From NCBI GenBank assembly GCA_037783415.1, contig JAZGTN010000037.1:4092001-4156000 (forward strand): a stretch of 64,000 nucleotides of DNA, written 5' to 3'. This DNA is from Leptasterias polaris. Its lineage: Eukaryota; Echinodermata; Asteroidea; Forcipulatida; Asteriidae. The first letter of the stretch is position 1, and each line of letters starts with the position of its first letter. Below are positions 57,601 through 64,000 of this stretch, one piece after another. Both the position numbers and the translations under genes were made by a program. Under the pieces are notes generated by a model that was not told the DNA's origin, searched no databases, and saw only the letters and a list, made by a program, of their open reading frames with translations.

Positions 57601-60600
57601 TTTACCCATCAAGTTTTCTACAAGTTTCATATAAAATTTTTAAACATCAAATAATAAACCACAGGAGAAACTGTCCAGGTTTTTAAAATGTTTTATTTTG
57701 GGTTAAACAAAGAAAAATTGACCAGAGAGGGACTTGAACCCGAGACCTCCAATGAACGTGCTGGCGCTCTACCATACATTTTTACACCTACGTTATCTTA
57801 CCTGTTAAGTATTTTTTAAACACCAAGTAATAAACCACAAGGGAAACTGTTCGGGTATATAAAAAAAAAAAAATTGGTTGAACAAAGAAAAACTGACTAG
57901 AGCAAAACTTGAACCTACGACCTCCGGATTAACGTGCCGGCGCTCTACCACACAATTTTACAAAATTTGATATGATAGCTGTGATGTCTTTTTACTTGAG
58001 GGTAAATATTTTCTAAAATCTATATTCGATATATAGCTTACTATCTCTCAGCTCCAAAATTGAAGGAGAAACAAAATTTCATTGAAGCATAAAAGAGTTC
58101 TTCTTTGAAGGAATTGTTTTTAAATAAAAATTCCCCCAGGAATTTTTATTTTTGAGAACCTTCCTTGCTGCAAAAAGACAAAGACCGAGAATAAAAACTA
58201 GACAAGTTTGTGAGAATGATTTACCTCAGTAAAGACAAACAAAACTTTGCATCCCCTTGAAAAGATACCCCGGTTGCCGCTTCCCAGGTTGTATTGTATA
58301 CTTGGGTGTGATCCCTGTCAACACAGCAGTTAAAGGTTGCATGGCCTCTGCCTGGAACCCCCCCGAACAAAGATATTGACAAAATAGGAAGACCGCCAAC
58401 ATAGTGCTAGATAGCTCAATTGGTAGAGCGCTGGCACATTAATCCGGAGGTTGTTGGTTCAAATCCCGCTCTAGTCAATTTTTCTTTGTCCAACCCAAAA
58501 TCAAAACTCCAAAACTAGTTTAAAAACTCTAGTTGAGAGAGAGCGACTTACATGCATCTTTGGCGTCCTTCAGTAAGACCAGGTTGGTACACCCCTCCGT
58601 CTGCTCTTCACTCATCTCTGAAGTATGGGAAGACGTCAGTGAGTTCGTGCTCGTCGTTAGATCCTTGGCTAGTTGATTGAAGCTGCGCTGGGCCGGGTAC
58701 CGCTCCTGGTCAGGACAAAGACAGAGTAAACGGATATCAACGATCGAGGCGTGTATAGTGTGTCCGAGACACACACACACACAGGGATTTCTCTCCCAGT
58801 GTAACAGCCGGTAGATCAGGCTCTGAGTCATCATAGAGTCAACAAACTATCCTTCCAGGCCGCAGTGGTACAAGGCTCTTTCTTTCTCTCCCCACGTTTG
58901 AGATTTGACTCACTCTTTTTGATGTAATCCTGTCAAGGTTTTATTCTGTGTTTTTGTGACATACAACACAGCCTGTGGACATTCATTCATGTTACTGTAA
59001 TCTAAAGAGTGCCTCACTAAAGTTTTATTAAGTATGACAGACCAGGGAACGATTTCATTCAGCAATTTTGCATAGCAAAATATTTAGACTGAACTTGTTT
59101 TGTGTTTTGTGCACACTGAATGCTAATATTGAATAGCAACTCCTGAATGTTGTGTAGCAATACAAAGAGATTTGTATGAAACCAAAATATGAAGAGTTCA
59201 GTCTATATTACTGATCGGTTTGATTTCATTTTAGAGAACATGTGACCAGGGCTCAATTTAATGAAGCTGCTTAATCTGCTAAGCATAAATGAACAGGGTA
59301 CCAGTCACATCGTACATGTGGAATGTCATTGTGACTGGTAACCTCATTCTGTTAAGCATGCTTTGTATGTGCTAAGCTGGTTTTTTGCATAAGTGGCTCT
59401 ATGAGATTGGGCCTAGGTTTGATATATTTGGAGGAATAAACTCTTGACATGACTGTTTTGTGATGCACTTTTCACACTGTCACTTTCAAAGTCAACCTAA
59501 CAAACTCTGAGAATGATTAGGCTGTGTTCGAATTGGTGGCTACGGCTGTTGCTAAGGGGGATGCTTCAACACATGTTAACATGACAATCAAGCCGCAGCC
59601 ACAGCCTCTATAACTTCCTCAAGCTCTATCCTCGTTCACCACTTTTATCCAGACCGGTTTAGGATTGCCATCAGCTCTACACCTCCTTTTAATGCATCAT
59701 TATCTAATCTGAGGGAAAATCTAGGTCATCCTGAATAGTGTCCACTTAAATTACAACATCAATTATCAGTAGATCAAGCTACTAAATGGCTGACCCAAAA
59801 TAGCCTTCAACACACTTATCTCCTTTGTGGGAGAGGGGAAGAAGACAGGTTCTTTAAAACCCAAGGACTAAACAACACCCCCCCCCCCCCCCCCCCCCAA
59901 ATGAGAAAAATCCACTGCTGCTATTTGTTCTGAAGCAAGGGCAGGTACATCAGGAGACACCTGAGCTGTGGACCATGATATACCCCAGGGACTCTTTGTA
60001 TAACATGGCCAAATGGAGGCCATTTTCTGCCTGGAACAGAAACCTGATCCGATGTCAACACATTGATTGTAACTGAAAGGTCTTATTTCTATGTGATGAG
60101 AGAGTGCAGTGCCAAATGTCCTCACTGCCTCACTGGTTCTCCGTGGCTTACAATGCCTGAGTTTGTGCCTGACTAAACTCTGAGCCCGTTTTGTAAGGTA
60201 CTAAAATGGAACCAACAATTGAAAGTGTTTGTTCCTTTTTAAAAGACTGAGTCTACAGCTATGAGTGTTGCTAAGAGTGTTGCTAAGGACGTCCTAGACC
60301 TCAATGCATGAAGACAAGGAAATTTAGCCATAGCTGTAGCTGCTAAATCGAACACAGCCTAATACTGAATTAACCCATGCCACACTTTCCCCGTCATTGT
60401 ATTTATATGTACGGTCCATCAGTGCCATAGATTGTCACCGCTGATACCGACCAAGGTTGAGAAACTCATGTCTTCAAACAGTGGCACAAACTTGAATACA
60501 GGTGGGCTTAATGTCATAGCTCTGCTTACTGCGGTATTCTGCACTTATGGCCCATAGAATAATGCGCTAAACAAGGCACCATAGGCGCACAATTCCACAG

Positions 60601-60959
60601 TAAGTGGAGCCATGAAAATGGGCTCTGGTGACATCTCCAGCTGACCACTCTCATTAAAGCACTTTGGGCAATGGCTCTACTCTCTACATCACACCCCGTG
60701 TGAGCCACAAAATGCCACTGTTGTGGCACAGTGAGGTGTGTATCGGTTGTCTCAAGAAACACACCAATAGTAGGAGGGTTGTACTGTTCCAAAAAGAAAC
60801 GGTTGGAGAAAAAAACTCACCTTGCTGTGTTTCTTGTCCAGATAAAACTGGTGTTGACTGACTGCCATTGTCCACATAGATTTGACCATTACTGGGGACC
60901 CATACCATGTATGGAGGGTAGAGTTACTCACGCCGAATGTCCGTTTACTCACAGAGACT
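38762..60959 (-). CDS. FRMD4: FERM domain-containing protein 4 (FRMD4A/B ortholog), 5' partial
   Basis: The encoded scaffold, in known family members, joins Par3 and cytohesins at epithelial junctions to control Arf6. Minus-strand exons join in phase: 60959-60821, 58705-58552, 57551-57412, 56251-56120, 53973-53830, 53319-51578, 44129-44073, 38915-38762, giving about 886 residues. They cover the end of the FERM F3 lobe (AVSQHQFYLDKKHSK), a Ser/Thr linker (RSFNQLAKDL), the CUPID/DUF3338 coiled segment (ALKARKVVLQDTLQEKLDSL, LCLTEAELTGELP), a second coil (LESEYEIQSKITTAAMKLAN), a long disordered exon and an acidic end. The FERM start is right of the window. The HTWYG...AVSQHQFYLD match favours FRMD4 over INAVA or CCDC120, which have no FERM domain. 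Confidence 0.92.
39594..39735. mobile_element. family-B MITE (GGCGGCTACGGCTA termini)
   Basis: GGCCGTGTCCAAATTAGCGG at the left is matched by an inverted GCCAACTCAGATACGGCC-type end. The interior has CCTTAGCAACACCCTTAGC. Confidence 0.75.
39932..40081. mobile_element. family-A-related MITE
   Basis: GGGCTCGATTTCACAAAGAG and a right end CTTTATGAAATCGGCCCC are inverted, with CTAAGATTGATCTTA and its inverse inside. Confidence 0.7.
40809..40948. repeat. pogo-like short element, copy 1
   Basis: Shares CTCTTTATAACAG, ACGTTGTTATAAGAG, GAACAGC and CTTCAGAATGTA words with copies at 41496 and 43066; the ends are truncated. Confidence 0.65.
40962..41096. repeat. GACTGGTCC dispersed repeat
   Basis: GTTTGCCC...TTAGTGACTGGCCAGCA to GACTGGTCCTCAGGTGTTTT. 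Copies also occur at 61856-62044, 18010-18475 and 3095-3150. Confidence 0.65.
41496..41675. mobile_element. pogo-like short element, most complete copy
   Basis: Starts CAGTCGACTCTCGCTATAAC and ends GGGTTGACTG. Inverted CAGTC-type ends followed by CGCTATAACGA resemble pogo/Tigger termini. No clear TA duplication was seen. Confidence 0.65.
41735..41800 (+). repeat. B-box-containing tRNA-like fragment
   Basis: GCCTCTAGAATGGCGGAGGT then GGGTTTGAATCCCACC, a T-arm-like hairpin. It is a SINE remnant. Confidence 0.4.
42677..42699. repeat. poly-G tract
   Basis: One of several long G or C homopolymers in the window; others at 3664, 19058, 23646, 29161 and 59878. Confidence 0.9.
42760..42946. repeat. 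foldback repeat of AATCAGGGAGATTT motifs
   Basis: AGAGCTGCCAATATTTGCAT at the left and AGGGAGAGTTGGAAGCTCT at the right. AATCAGGGAGA recurs four times. Opposite orientation to 7936-8122. Confidence 0.65.
43066..43237. repeat. pogo-like short element, copy 3
   Basis: Same words as 41496-41675, ending GAGGGTCAACTGT. Confidence 0.65.
43704..43835. mobile_element. family-B MITE, well preserved
   Basis: TCCGAATTGGCGGCTACGGC at the left and ATAGCCGCCAATTCGAACAC at the right, with TGTTGCTAAGGGTGTTGCTT inside. Confidence 0.8.
44073..44129 (-). CDS. FRMD4: FRMD4 short exon
   Basis: Encodes SPYESVLHQPESGCQSIGT with split Ser and Arg codons. The donor GCACAAG|GTAAG is good. The chosen acceptor is TTTCAAG|T (44129); a stronger-looking CCTCAG|A ten bases upstream (44140) would put this and the next exon out of frame, with a stop early in the final exon. 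Phase supports the choice. Confidence 0.6.
44470..44576. repeat. 28-bp tandem repeat, about four copies
   Basis: Unit GGTTCCTTACAGGAACTGTA plus ATCAGAAC. The last copy has GGAACCGTAATC. Each unit contains a GGTTCC/GGAACT near-palindrome. Confidence 0.85.
45014..45156 (-). repeat. tRNA-derived SINE
   Basis: Minus strand: ATAGCTCAGTTGGTACA (A box), CACGTTAATCC anticodon-arm region, GCAGGTTCAAGTCCTGC (T arm), then the AGTCAGTTTTTCTTTGTTCA tail. Tail and degenerate acceptor show it is a SINE. Relatives at 57653, 57826 and 58405. Confidence 0.75.
48990..49180. repeat. hAT-related short repeat
   Basis: TTTGAGAGGGCAAGGCCATT, CAAAGGGCACTTC, GGAACACCAAGGCCAAGACC. Bounded by CGCCTGGAA and TTCCAGGC-type inverted ends. 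Confidence 0.65.
50435..50615. mobile_element. family-A MITE
   Basis: GGGCAGAGTTTCATAGAGCT at the left, and GCAGCTTTATTGGGCCCC at the right. It has the inverse of the usual core orientation. Confidence 0.75.
50740..50872. mobile_element. family-B MITE
   Basis: GTGGCTACAGCTGTTGCTAA at the left and AGCCACAGCCGCAGTCGC at the right. Diverged copy. Confidence 0.65.
51578..53319 (-). CDS. FRMD4: FRMD4 large disordered exon
   Basis: A 580-codon exon, phase 0 in, phase 2 out. It starts LNSIEVQLADLRNKLGLEIE (end of the coiled segment) and EYNSLNHSGRKASTPHTPP. A Ser/Pro/Gln/Tyr-rich low-complexity chain follows with basic patches (RSKSVPRQLLNGGWRSPSQS) and a Ser run (SSQQSSSSSSHSSS). It ends VARHKKSSHPASAN with AG|GTAAGG; read-through would stop at once at the TAA within the donor (51576-51574). 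FRMD4 tails of this sort bind polarity proteins. Confidence 0.93.
53528..53668. mobile_element. family-B MITE
   Basis: GTCCAAATTGGCGGCTAGAG at the left and AGCCGTAGCCGCCAATTTGG at the right, with CCTTAGCAACACCCTTAG inside. Confidence 0.8.
53830..53973 (-). CDS. FRMD4: FRMD4 exon: second CUPID coil
   Basis: Encodes DDGLSKLESEYEIQSKITTA, AMKLANDPTISKKVRR and TRRDSYKKSAFR. Parallels the LEREFAIQSQITEAARRLAS-type segment of FRMD4A. 48 codons, phase 0 at both ends. Confidence 0.93.
53974..56119 (-). other. FRMD4 intron
   Basis: Family-A MITEs at 54038-54415. A local triplication near 54420, 55150 and 55330 repeats TCTTTACTGC(G/A)TGATAATGACC and ATCCTG-TTACAGAAATAGT words. 54480-54980 is AT-rich with no gene. 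Confidence 0.55.
54038..54415. mobile_element. two adjacent family-A MITEs
   Basis: Units 54038-54231 and 54226-54415 meet at a shared GGGCCC. Both have CAGGATACCA(A/G)T, GTACATGTGA-like and TTGGCTGGTxACC cores. Confidence 0.8.
56120..56251 (-). CDS. FRMD4: FRMD4 exon: CUPID ELTG segment
   Basis: Reads ELTGELPIEFPRIPGEPLPR, PKTRVTTAFTLSDKAV and NTPEHNSE. The ELTGxLPxE(Y/F)P...PGE pattern is diagnostic for FRMD4/INAVA/CCDC120. 44 codons, phase 0 at both ends. Confidence 0.94.
56930..57085. repeat. hAT-related short repeat
   Basis: TTTGAGAGGGCAAGGCCATT, GGGGCACCAAGGCCAAGACC and ATTCAAGGCCTG. Same family as 48990-49180. Confidence 0.65.
57412..57551 (-). CDS. FRMD4: FRMD4 exon: CUPID coiled coil
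   Basis: Encodes SRELLAIEGEAARKELVEAL, KARKVVLQDTLQEKLDSL and RQLCLTEA. In FRMD4A and relatives this helix with the ELTG segment binds cytohesins. Split Ser codon shared with the exon at 58552. Confidence 0.95.
57653..57957 (-). repeat. two tRNA-derived SINE copies in tandem
   Basis: Copies at 57653-57775 and 57826-57957 carry ACTTGAACC(C/T) T-arm sequence, CGCTCTACCA (D-arm side) and the AAACAAAGAAAAA tail. Both have lost acceptor pairing. Confidence 0.7.
58405..58500 (+). repeat. tRNA-derived SINE, plus strand
   Basis: GCTAGATAGCTCAATTGGTA (A box), CATTAATCCGG, GGTTCAAATCCCGCTCTAGT (B box), then TCAATTTTTCTTTGTCCAAC tail. The most tRNA-like copy, but the SINE tail and family members argue against a functional tRNA. 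Confidence 0.7.
58552..58705 (-). CDS. FRMD4: FRMD4 exon: FERM-CUPID linker
   Basis: Reads ERYPAQRSFNQLAKDLTTST, NSLTSSHTSEMSEEQTEG and CTNLVLLKDAKDA. RSFNQLAKDLT parallels the RSLSEIAIDLT motif after the FERM domain of FRMD4A. Phase 0 in, phase 1 out. Confidence 0.92.
59249..59414. mobile_element. family-A MITE
   Basis: GGGCTCAATTTAATGAAGCT at the left, GTGGCTCTATGAGATTGGGCC at the right is its diverged inverse; the core has GGGTACCAGTCACA. Confidence 0.7.
59520..59612. mobile_element. family-B MITE, short
   Basis: GTGTTCGAATTGGTGGCTAC at the left, AAGCCGCAGCCACAGCC at the right. Confidence 0.65.
60246..60362. mobile_element. family-B MITE
   Basis: TCTACAGCTATGAGTGTTGC at the left, and TAGCTGCTAAATCGAACACA at the right, with GCTAAGAGTGTTGCTAAGGA inside. 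Confidence 0.65.
60504..60624. mobile_element. family-A MITE, short form
   Basis: GGGCTTAATGTCATAGCTCT at the left, GGAGCCATGAAAATGGGCTC at the right. Same subfamily as 30130 and 34205. Confidence 0.7.
60821..60959 (-). CDS. FRMD4: FRMD4 exon: end of FERM domain
   Basis: Reads VSVSKRTFGVSNSTLHTWYG, SPVMVKSMWTMAVSQHQ and FYLDKKHSK. This is the last helix of the FERM F3 (PH-like) lobe as in FRMD4A (SQHQFYLDRKQSK). Acceptor GGACAG|A, donor AGCAAG|GTGAGT; phase 2 in, so an upstream exon is required. Confidence 0.95.
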
Positions 60960-62106
60960 CTGTCCAAGATAAAAACATTTAAACAAAAATAAGTTTCAAG
61001 TCTTTATGTTTTGTTTTGCAGAATTACCCTCGCCTGCAGTTGACGGCGTTACCCTAAAGTAAGATGTAGAAGTATGCTTAAAAATAAGAACGCACTTTAT
61101 AAATTCCAGGGGTGAGAGTCATTGCTGGAAAAAATTCTGAAGCTATGATCACAATTTAGAGACTATTTTGAAATGATAGCATTTCCACCTTATGGTGAAC
61201 CCATGGGGTTTAGATTTCAAGGAGCTTTGAGAAACAGTATCAGTAAGTAGATGTTGATTAAAGAGCAGGAGTTCTTTATATTCTAAATAATGACTGTTTT
61301 TCTTCACCAGGCTGACTAGAAAAGTCAGAACTCAGATAAACATCTGAAATTTCTCATTCCTGAAGTTCTCAATTTTTCTGATGAATTACTTTCACTCCCA
61401 CATTGTATTTACTGAATTCAATCAGTTCACGCCGAGGTTAACCTTACAGTCCAGAGAGAAATAAATCATAGCCCAATCAAATTGCAAAATGTCATTTTAA
61501 GTAACTCTACCCATAGATCAACCTGTAGCTAATTGAAACCAAGTCCCTTGTTGCCACAAAGGAGGAACTAAAATTTGTATTTTGGGAAATTCGAAACTCC
61601 TGGGAGAGAGAAGGGACCACAAGACGTGACTGGAATGGTTGGAAAGCGGGAACATTACAGGACAATCAAAAAACAAACAAAGGAAGTATTTTATTTTTTT
61701 AAGGGAAGAGTGATTTGAAAATTGATAATGGATCTTCACATTTTGTCAAAGTGATTGAAGTATGTATTGTACTTTAATCAGTACATTCTTCCAAGCATGA
61801 TATTTGACCCATGGAAAAAAACAAAACAAAAAAACTTATAAATATATGTACATAGTTTGCCCCAACTTTTTCAGTGACTGGCCAGCAGGACCAGTTAGCT
61901 CATCATTTCACTGGTCGGTCAGCTTTTTCACAAGTCAATACTTTATATTAGGGATGCTATTCAACGCTGAATTAGCCAGCCATACTACTTAGACTTTTAG
62001 AGAGAAGTTTGACTGGTCCTCAGGTGTTTTAACTGGCATTTAGATAGTGGAACAGTGTTATTATGATAGTTGCTTTAAACATTGCATCAAAGCGCTACTA
62101 CCCCTA

Positions 62107-62289
62107 AGCAAGAGCTGCTTAAACACAAAATATTGCTTAACAATTGTCTGCTAAGCAGAAATGTGCAGGATACCAGTCACAAATTGTACATGTGACATGG
62201 TAGTTTGGCCGGTAACCTTATTCTGGTAAGCAAAATTTTGTTGTGCTTAGCTACTTTTTGTGCTTAAGCAGCTCTATGAAATTGGGCCC
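62107..62289. mobile_element. family-A MITE
   Basis: Left end AGAGCTGCTTAAACACAAAA lacks the GGGCCC tip; right end AGCTCTATGAAATTGGGCCC is intact. Core CAGGATACCAGTCACAAATT. Confidence 0.75.
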
Positions 62290-62324
62290 TGTTCATAACC
62301 CTTTAACATTCCTGAAATCATCTC

Positions 62325-62545
62325 AACTCCTTAGGAGTATGCAGCCCCGGCACCCAAATTAGTGCACAGGTTGCCAATCATTCACATCGACTATCTCTAC
62401 CCTTGCAGGTATCCATTTACTCCTGGGTGTTGAGAAGCAATTATGGATAAGTGTCTAGCCAAGGAACACAAGTGTCATGCCCAGGATTCGAACCTACACT
62501 CTAATGACTTAACCATCAGAACCGAGTTCAAATGCCTGGCAATGT
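62325..62545 (-). repeat. tRNA-derived SINE
   Basis: GTGTCATGCCCAGGATTCGA (complement of a B box) with the AGTGTCTAGCCAAGGAACAC body; same family as 22690-23010. Confidence 0.55.
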
Positions 62546-62969
62546 CACCTTATAATAAAAGAAGTGTTTGCAAATTAGAGAGGAAAAAAGTAAAACGAAC
62601 TGGAGAGAAACGTTGACATTCAAGAAAGCCATCCACAGAGACTTGATAGCTTTAGCTTCAGGATTCAATCGGCATTTTGTATTTTGATAAGCAAAGTGCA
62701 ACTCAACTCTTTTAAGAGTCTCACTACTACTTTCAGCTCTTATGATGGTCAGTTCTCAGAAATACAAAAAGTCAAGTATCTCCTGATCTAGTTTATGTGA
62801 AACTGAGAAGAAAAAAACACCTCCGATATGTATATTTTTGATTCTGTCTCCAGCTACATTTGTGATGTGTTGTCTGAGTTAGGTCGTGAAAAAAAGACTC
62901 ATTTCATTTCATTTATTCTGGTTGTGAAGCCAAAGACTCACAGAAAAGCGAACTTAATCAATATACCAG

Positions 62970-63170
62970 CTAACTACCAGCCAAGAACCCAATGGAGAGA
63001 AGACAAGGAGGGACGTTTCAGTTTTAGATGTGGGAGTAAAACCCACGCAGTCAGGAAGGGACTGAAAACCCAATCCACATAGTGACCCCAGCAGGATTCG
63101 AACCAGAGTCCTAGAGGTGGAAGGTGAGGAAAGATACCACTACATCAACCTGACCGCCCGCTGAAACCAC
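62970..63170 (-). repeat. SINE with tRNA-like head, copy 2
   Basis: Minus-strand head: GGTTGATGTAGTGGTATC (A box) and CTCTGGTTCGAATCCTGC (B box), then GGTCACTATGTGGATTGGGT and the body shared with 18887-19060. Confidence 0.7.
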
Positions 63171-63984
63171 CTTTAGAAAATAGAAACAGGTAAATTAAAG
63201 GTTTCCACAGTGGCTATGGCTGGATCAATTACAGTTCTATTCCATGCAATAGTTTAAGTAGTTGTTGCTACGAAAGCTCATGCAGTTTTTTATTTCATTA
63301 TTTAGTCTAAAAGTGCAACAACTACCTTCCTTGTTTTATCTAACGGACTAACACGGCTATCTCTACATGTATCATTGTCTAACATGTGAATGGACATGCA
63401 GGCATAATACTGAAATAATTGAGTTGATTAGTATTAATACATTTTTGTATTACTCTCAAATTTCCTTCCAAAAAATGGACAGTAAAGAGGTAACTTTTTC
63501 CGCCCATTTTTGTATGGGAATTTGAGGGTGATTTCAAATGTTTTTAAAATGAATTTACTCAATTTATTTTCAGTATAAGTGTGCGTGTCCATTCACTTTC
63601 TGAAACACTTTGGGGTAGTTTCAAGTACTTAAAAAATTACAACAATTGGGAAAAACGTGACGGATGCAAAGTGGTACATTTGATTGTGTTTCCAGTCATA
63701 TTGTTCAAGAAATCTTACATTTAAATGCACATTTATTCTTGGATGCAGATAAAGTCAGTAAAGAGCATGCACAATTAAACCAGCATTTCACAAGCAGTTT
63801 TGAAAACCCCTCCATGCTCATTATTCATCCGATATGAGCACTCAGCTCAATCGTCCAATCAAATCACTGATTGAATGTGAAGCCGTGACTACGGTTACCG
63901 CAGCAACTCAAAGGTATTTAAAAGAAGCGGGTTGCCCCACCAAGCTTTATAAACACTGAGAAGAAGAGGACGATGGTCCAGGTG

Positions 63985-63990
63985 ACTTAC
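63985..63990 (-). other. candidate FRMD4 splice donor at window edge
   Basis: Minus-strand CTCA|GTAAGT is a consensus donor. An exon would begin at 63991 and run off the right edge. Too few bases remain to read its protein. Confidence 0.3.
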
Positions 63991-64000
63991 TGAGTTGTTG

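Larger units (their letters stand above)
58706..60820 (-). other. FRMD4 intron
   Basis: Family-A and family-B MITEs (listed separately), a CA microsatellite at 58770-58783 and a poly-C tract at 59878-59898. No further exon recognised. Confidence 0.55.
60960..63984 (-). other. FRMD4 intron
   Basis: Contains a GACTGGTCC repeat (61856-62044), a family-A MITE, two SINEs and AT-rich filler. No FERM exon was recognised inside it. Confidence 0.5.

Noticed and set aside
58405..58482. Possible tRNA gene on the plus strand
   Set aside because: Anticodon arm has a mismatch and the sequence continues into the SINE tail.

Overview
The window looks like nuclear DNA from an invertebrate deuterostome, most likely an echinoderm, possibly a sea star. 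This is inference from three things: vertebrate-like exon structures in both genes, AT-rich introns, and an interspersed-repeat population of the kind I associate with echinoderm genomes. No rRNA or functional tRNA gene and no promoter was recognised. Two conserved genes lie tail to tail, and both have their 5' ends outside the window.

Region 1-2995 holds part of a Ty3-type LTR retroelement on the minus strand: a protease fragment at the window edge, a gag of the PNMA/Ty3 kind with a CCHC knuckle and an in-frame stop, a candidate primer-binding site, and an LTR-like region. It lies antisense inside the first visible intron of the next gene.

Region 3856-24175 is the host cell factor gene (HCFC1 ortholog, plus strand). 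Twenty coding exons were assembled by splice sites and codon phase. They give about 1377 residues and lack only the first exon (start of the Kelch propeller). The order is Kelch repeats, SAS1N, a long Thr/Val/Lys basic region, one sequence resembling the OGT-cleaved HCF-PRO repeat, an acidic TPME-rich region, two fibronectin type III repeats, and a basic C-terminus ending at 23444. Introns carry SINEs, MITEs, an hAT-like element, a piggyBac-like MITE and a mariner/pogo-like element.

Region 24200-36800 is intergenic. It has a recent 0.32-0.35 kb duplication, a Penelope-like fragment with a hammerhead-ribozyme-like core inside a perfect 55-bp inverted repeat, an 87-bp minisatellite of about ten copies split by a MITE, and a MITE at 34619-35140.

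Region 36825-60959 is the 3' two thirds of an FRMD4A/FRMD4B ortholog on the minus strand. Eight coding exons carry the end of the FERM domain, the CUPID/DUF3338 coiled region, a 580-residue disordered exon and a short conserved-looking acidic C-terminus. The FERM start must lie right of the window; a perfect splice donor at 63985-63990 may mark the next exon. HCF is a nuclear chromatin coregulator and FRMD4 a cortical scaffold, so their adjacency suggests no shared pathway.

Most remaining sequence is repeat: at least eleven copies of a MITE with GGGCCCAATTTCAT termini, seven of a MITE with GGCGGCTACGGCTA termini, pogo-like short elements, and several tRNA-derived SINEs.
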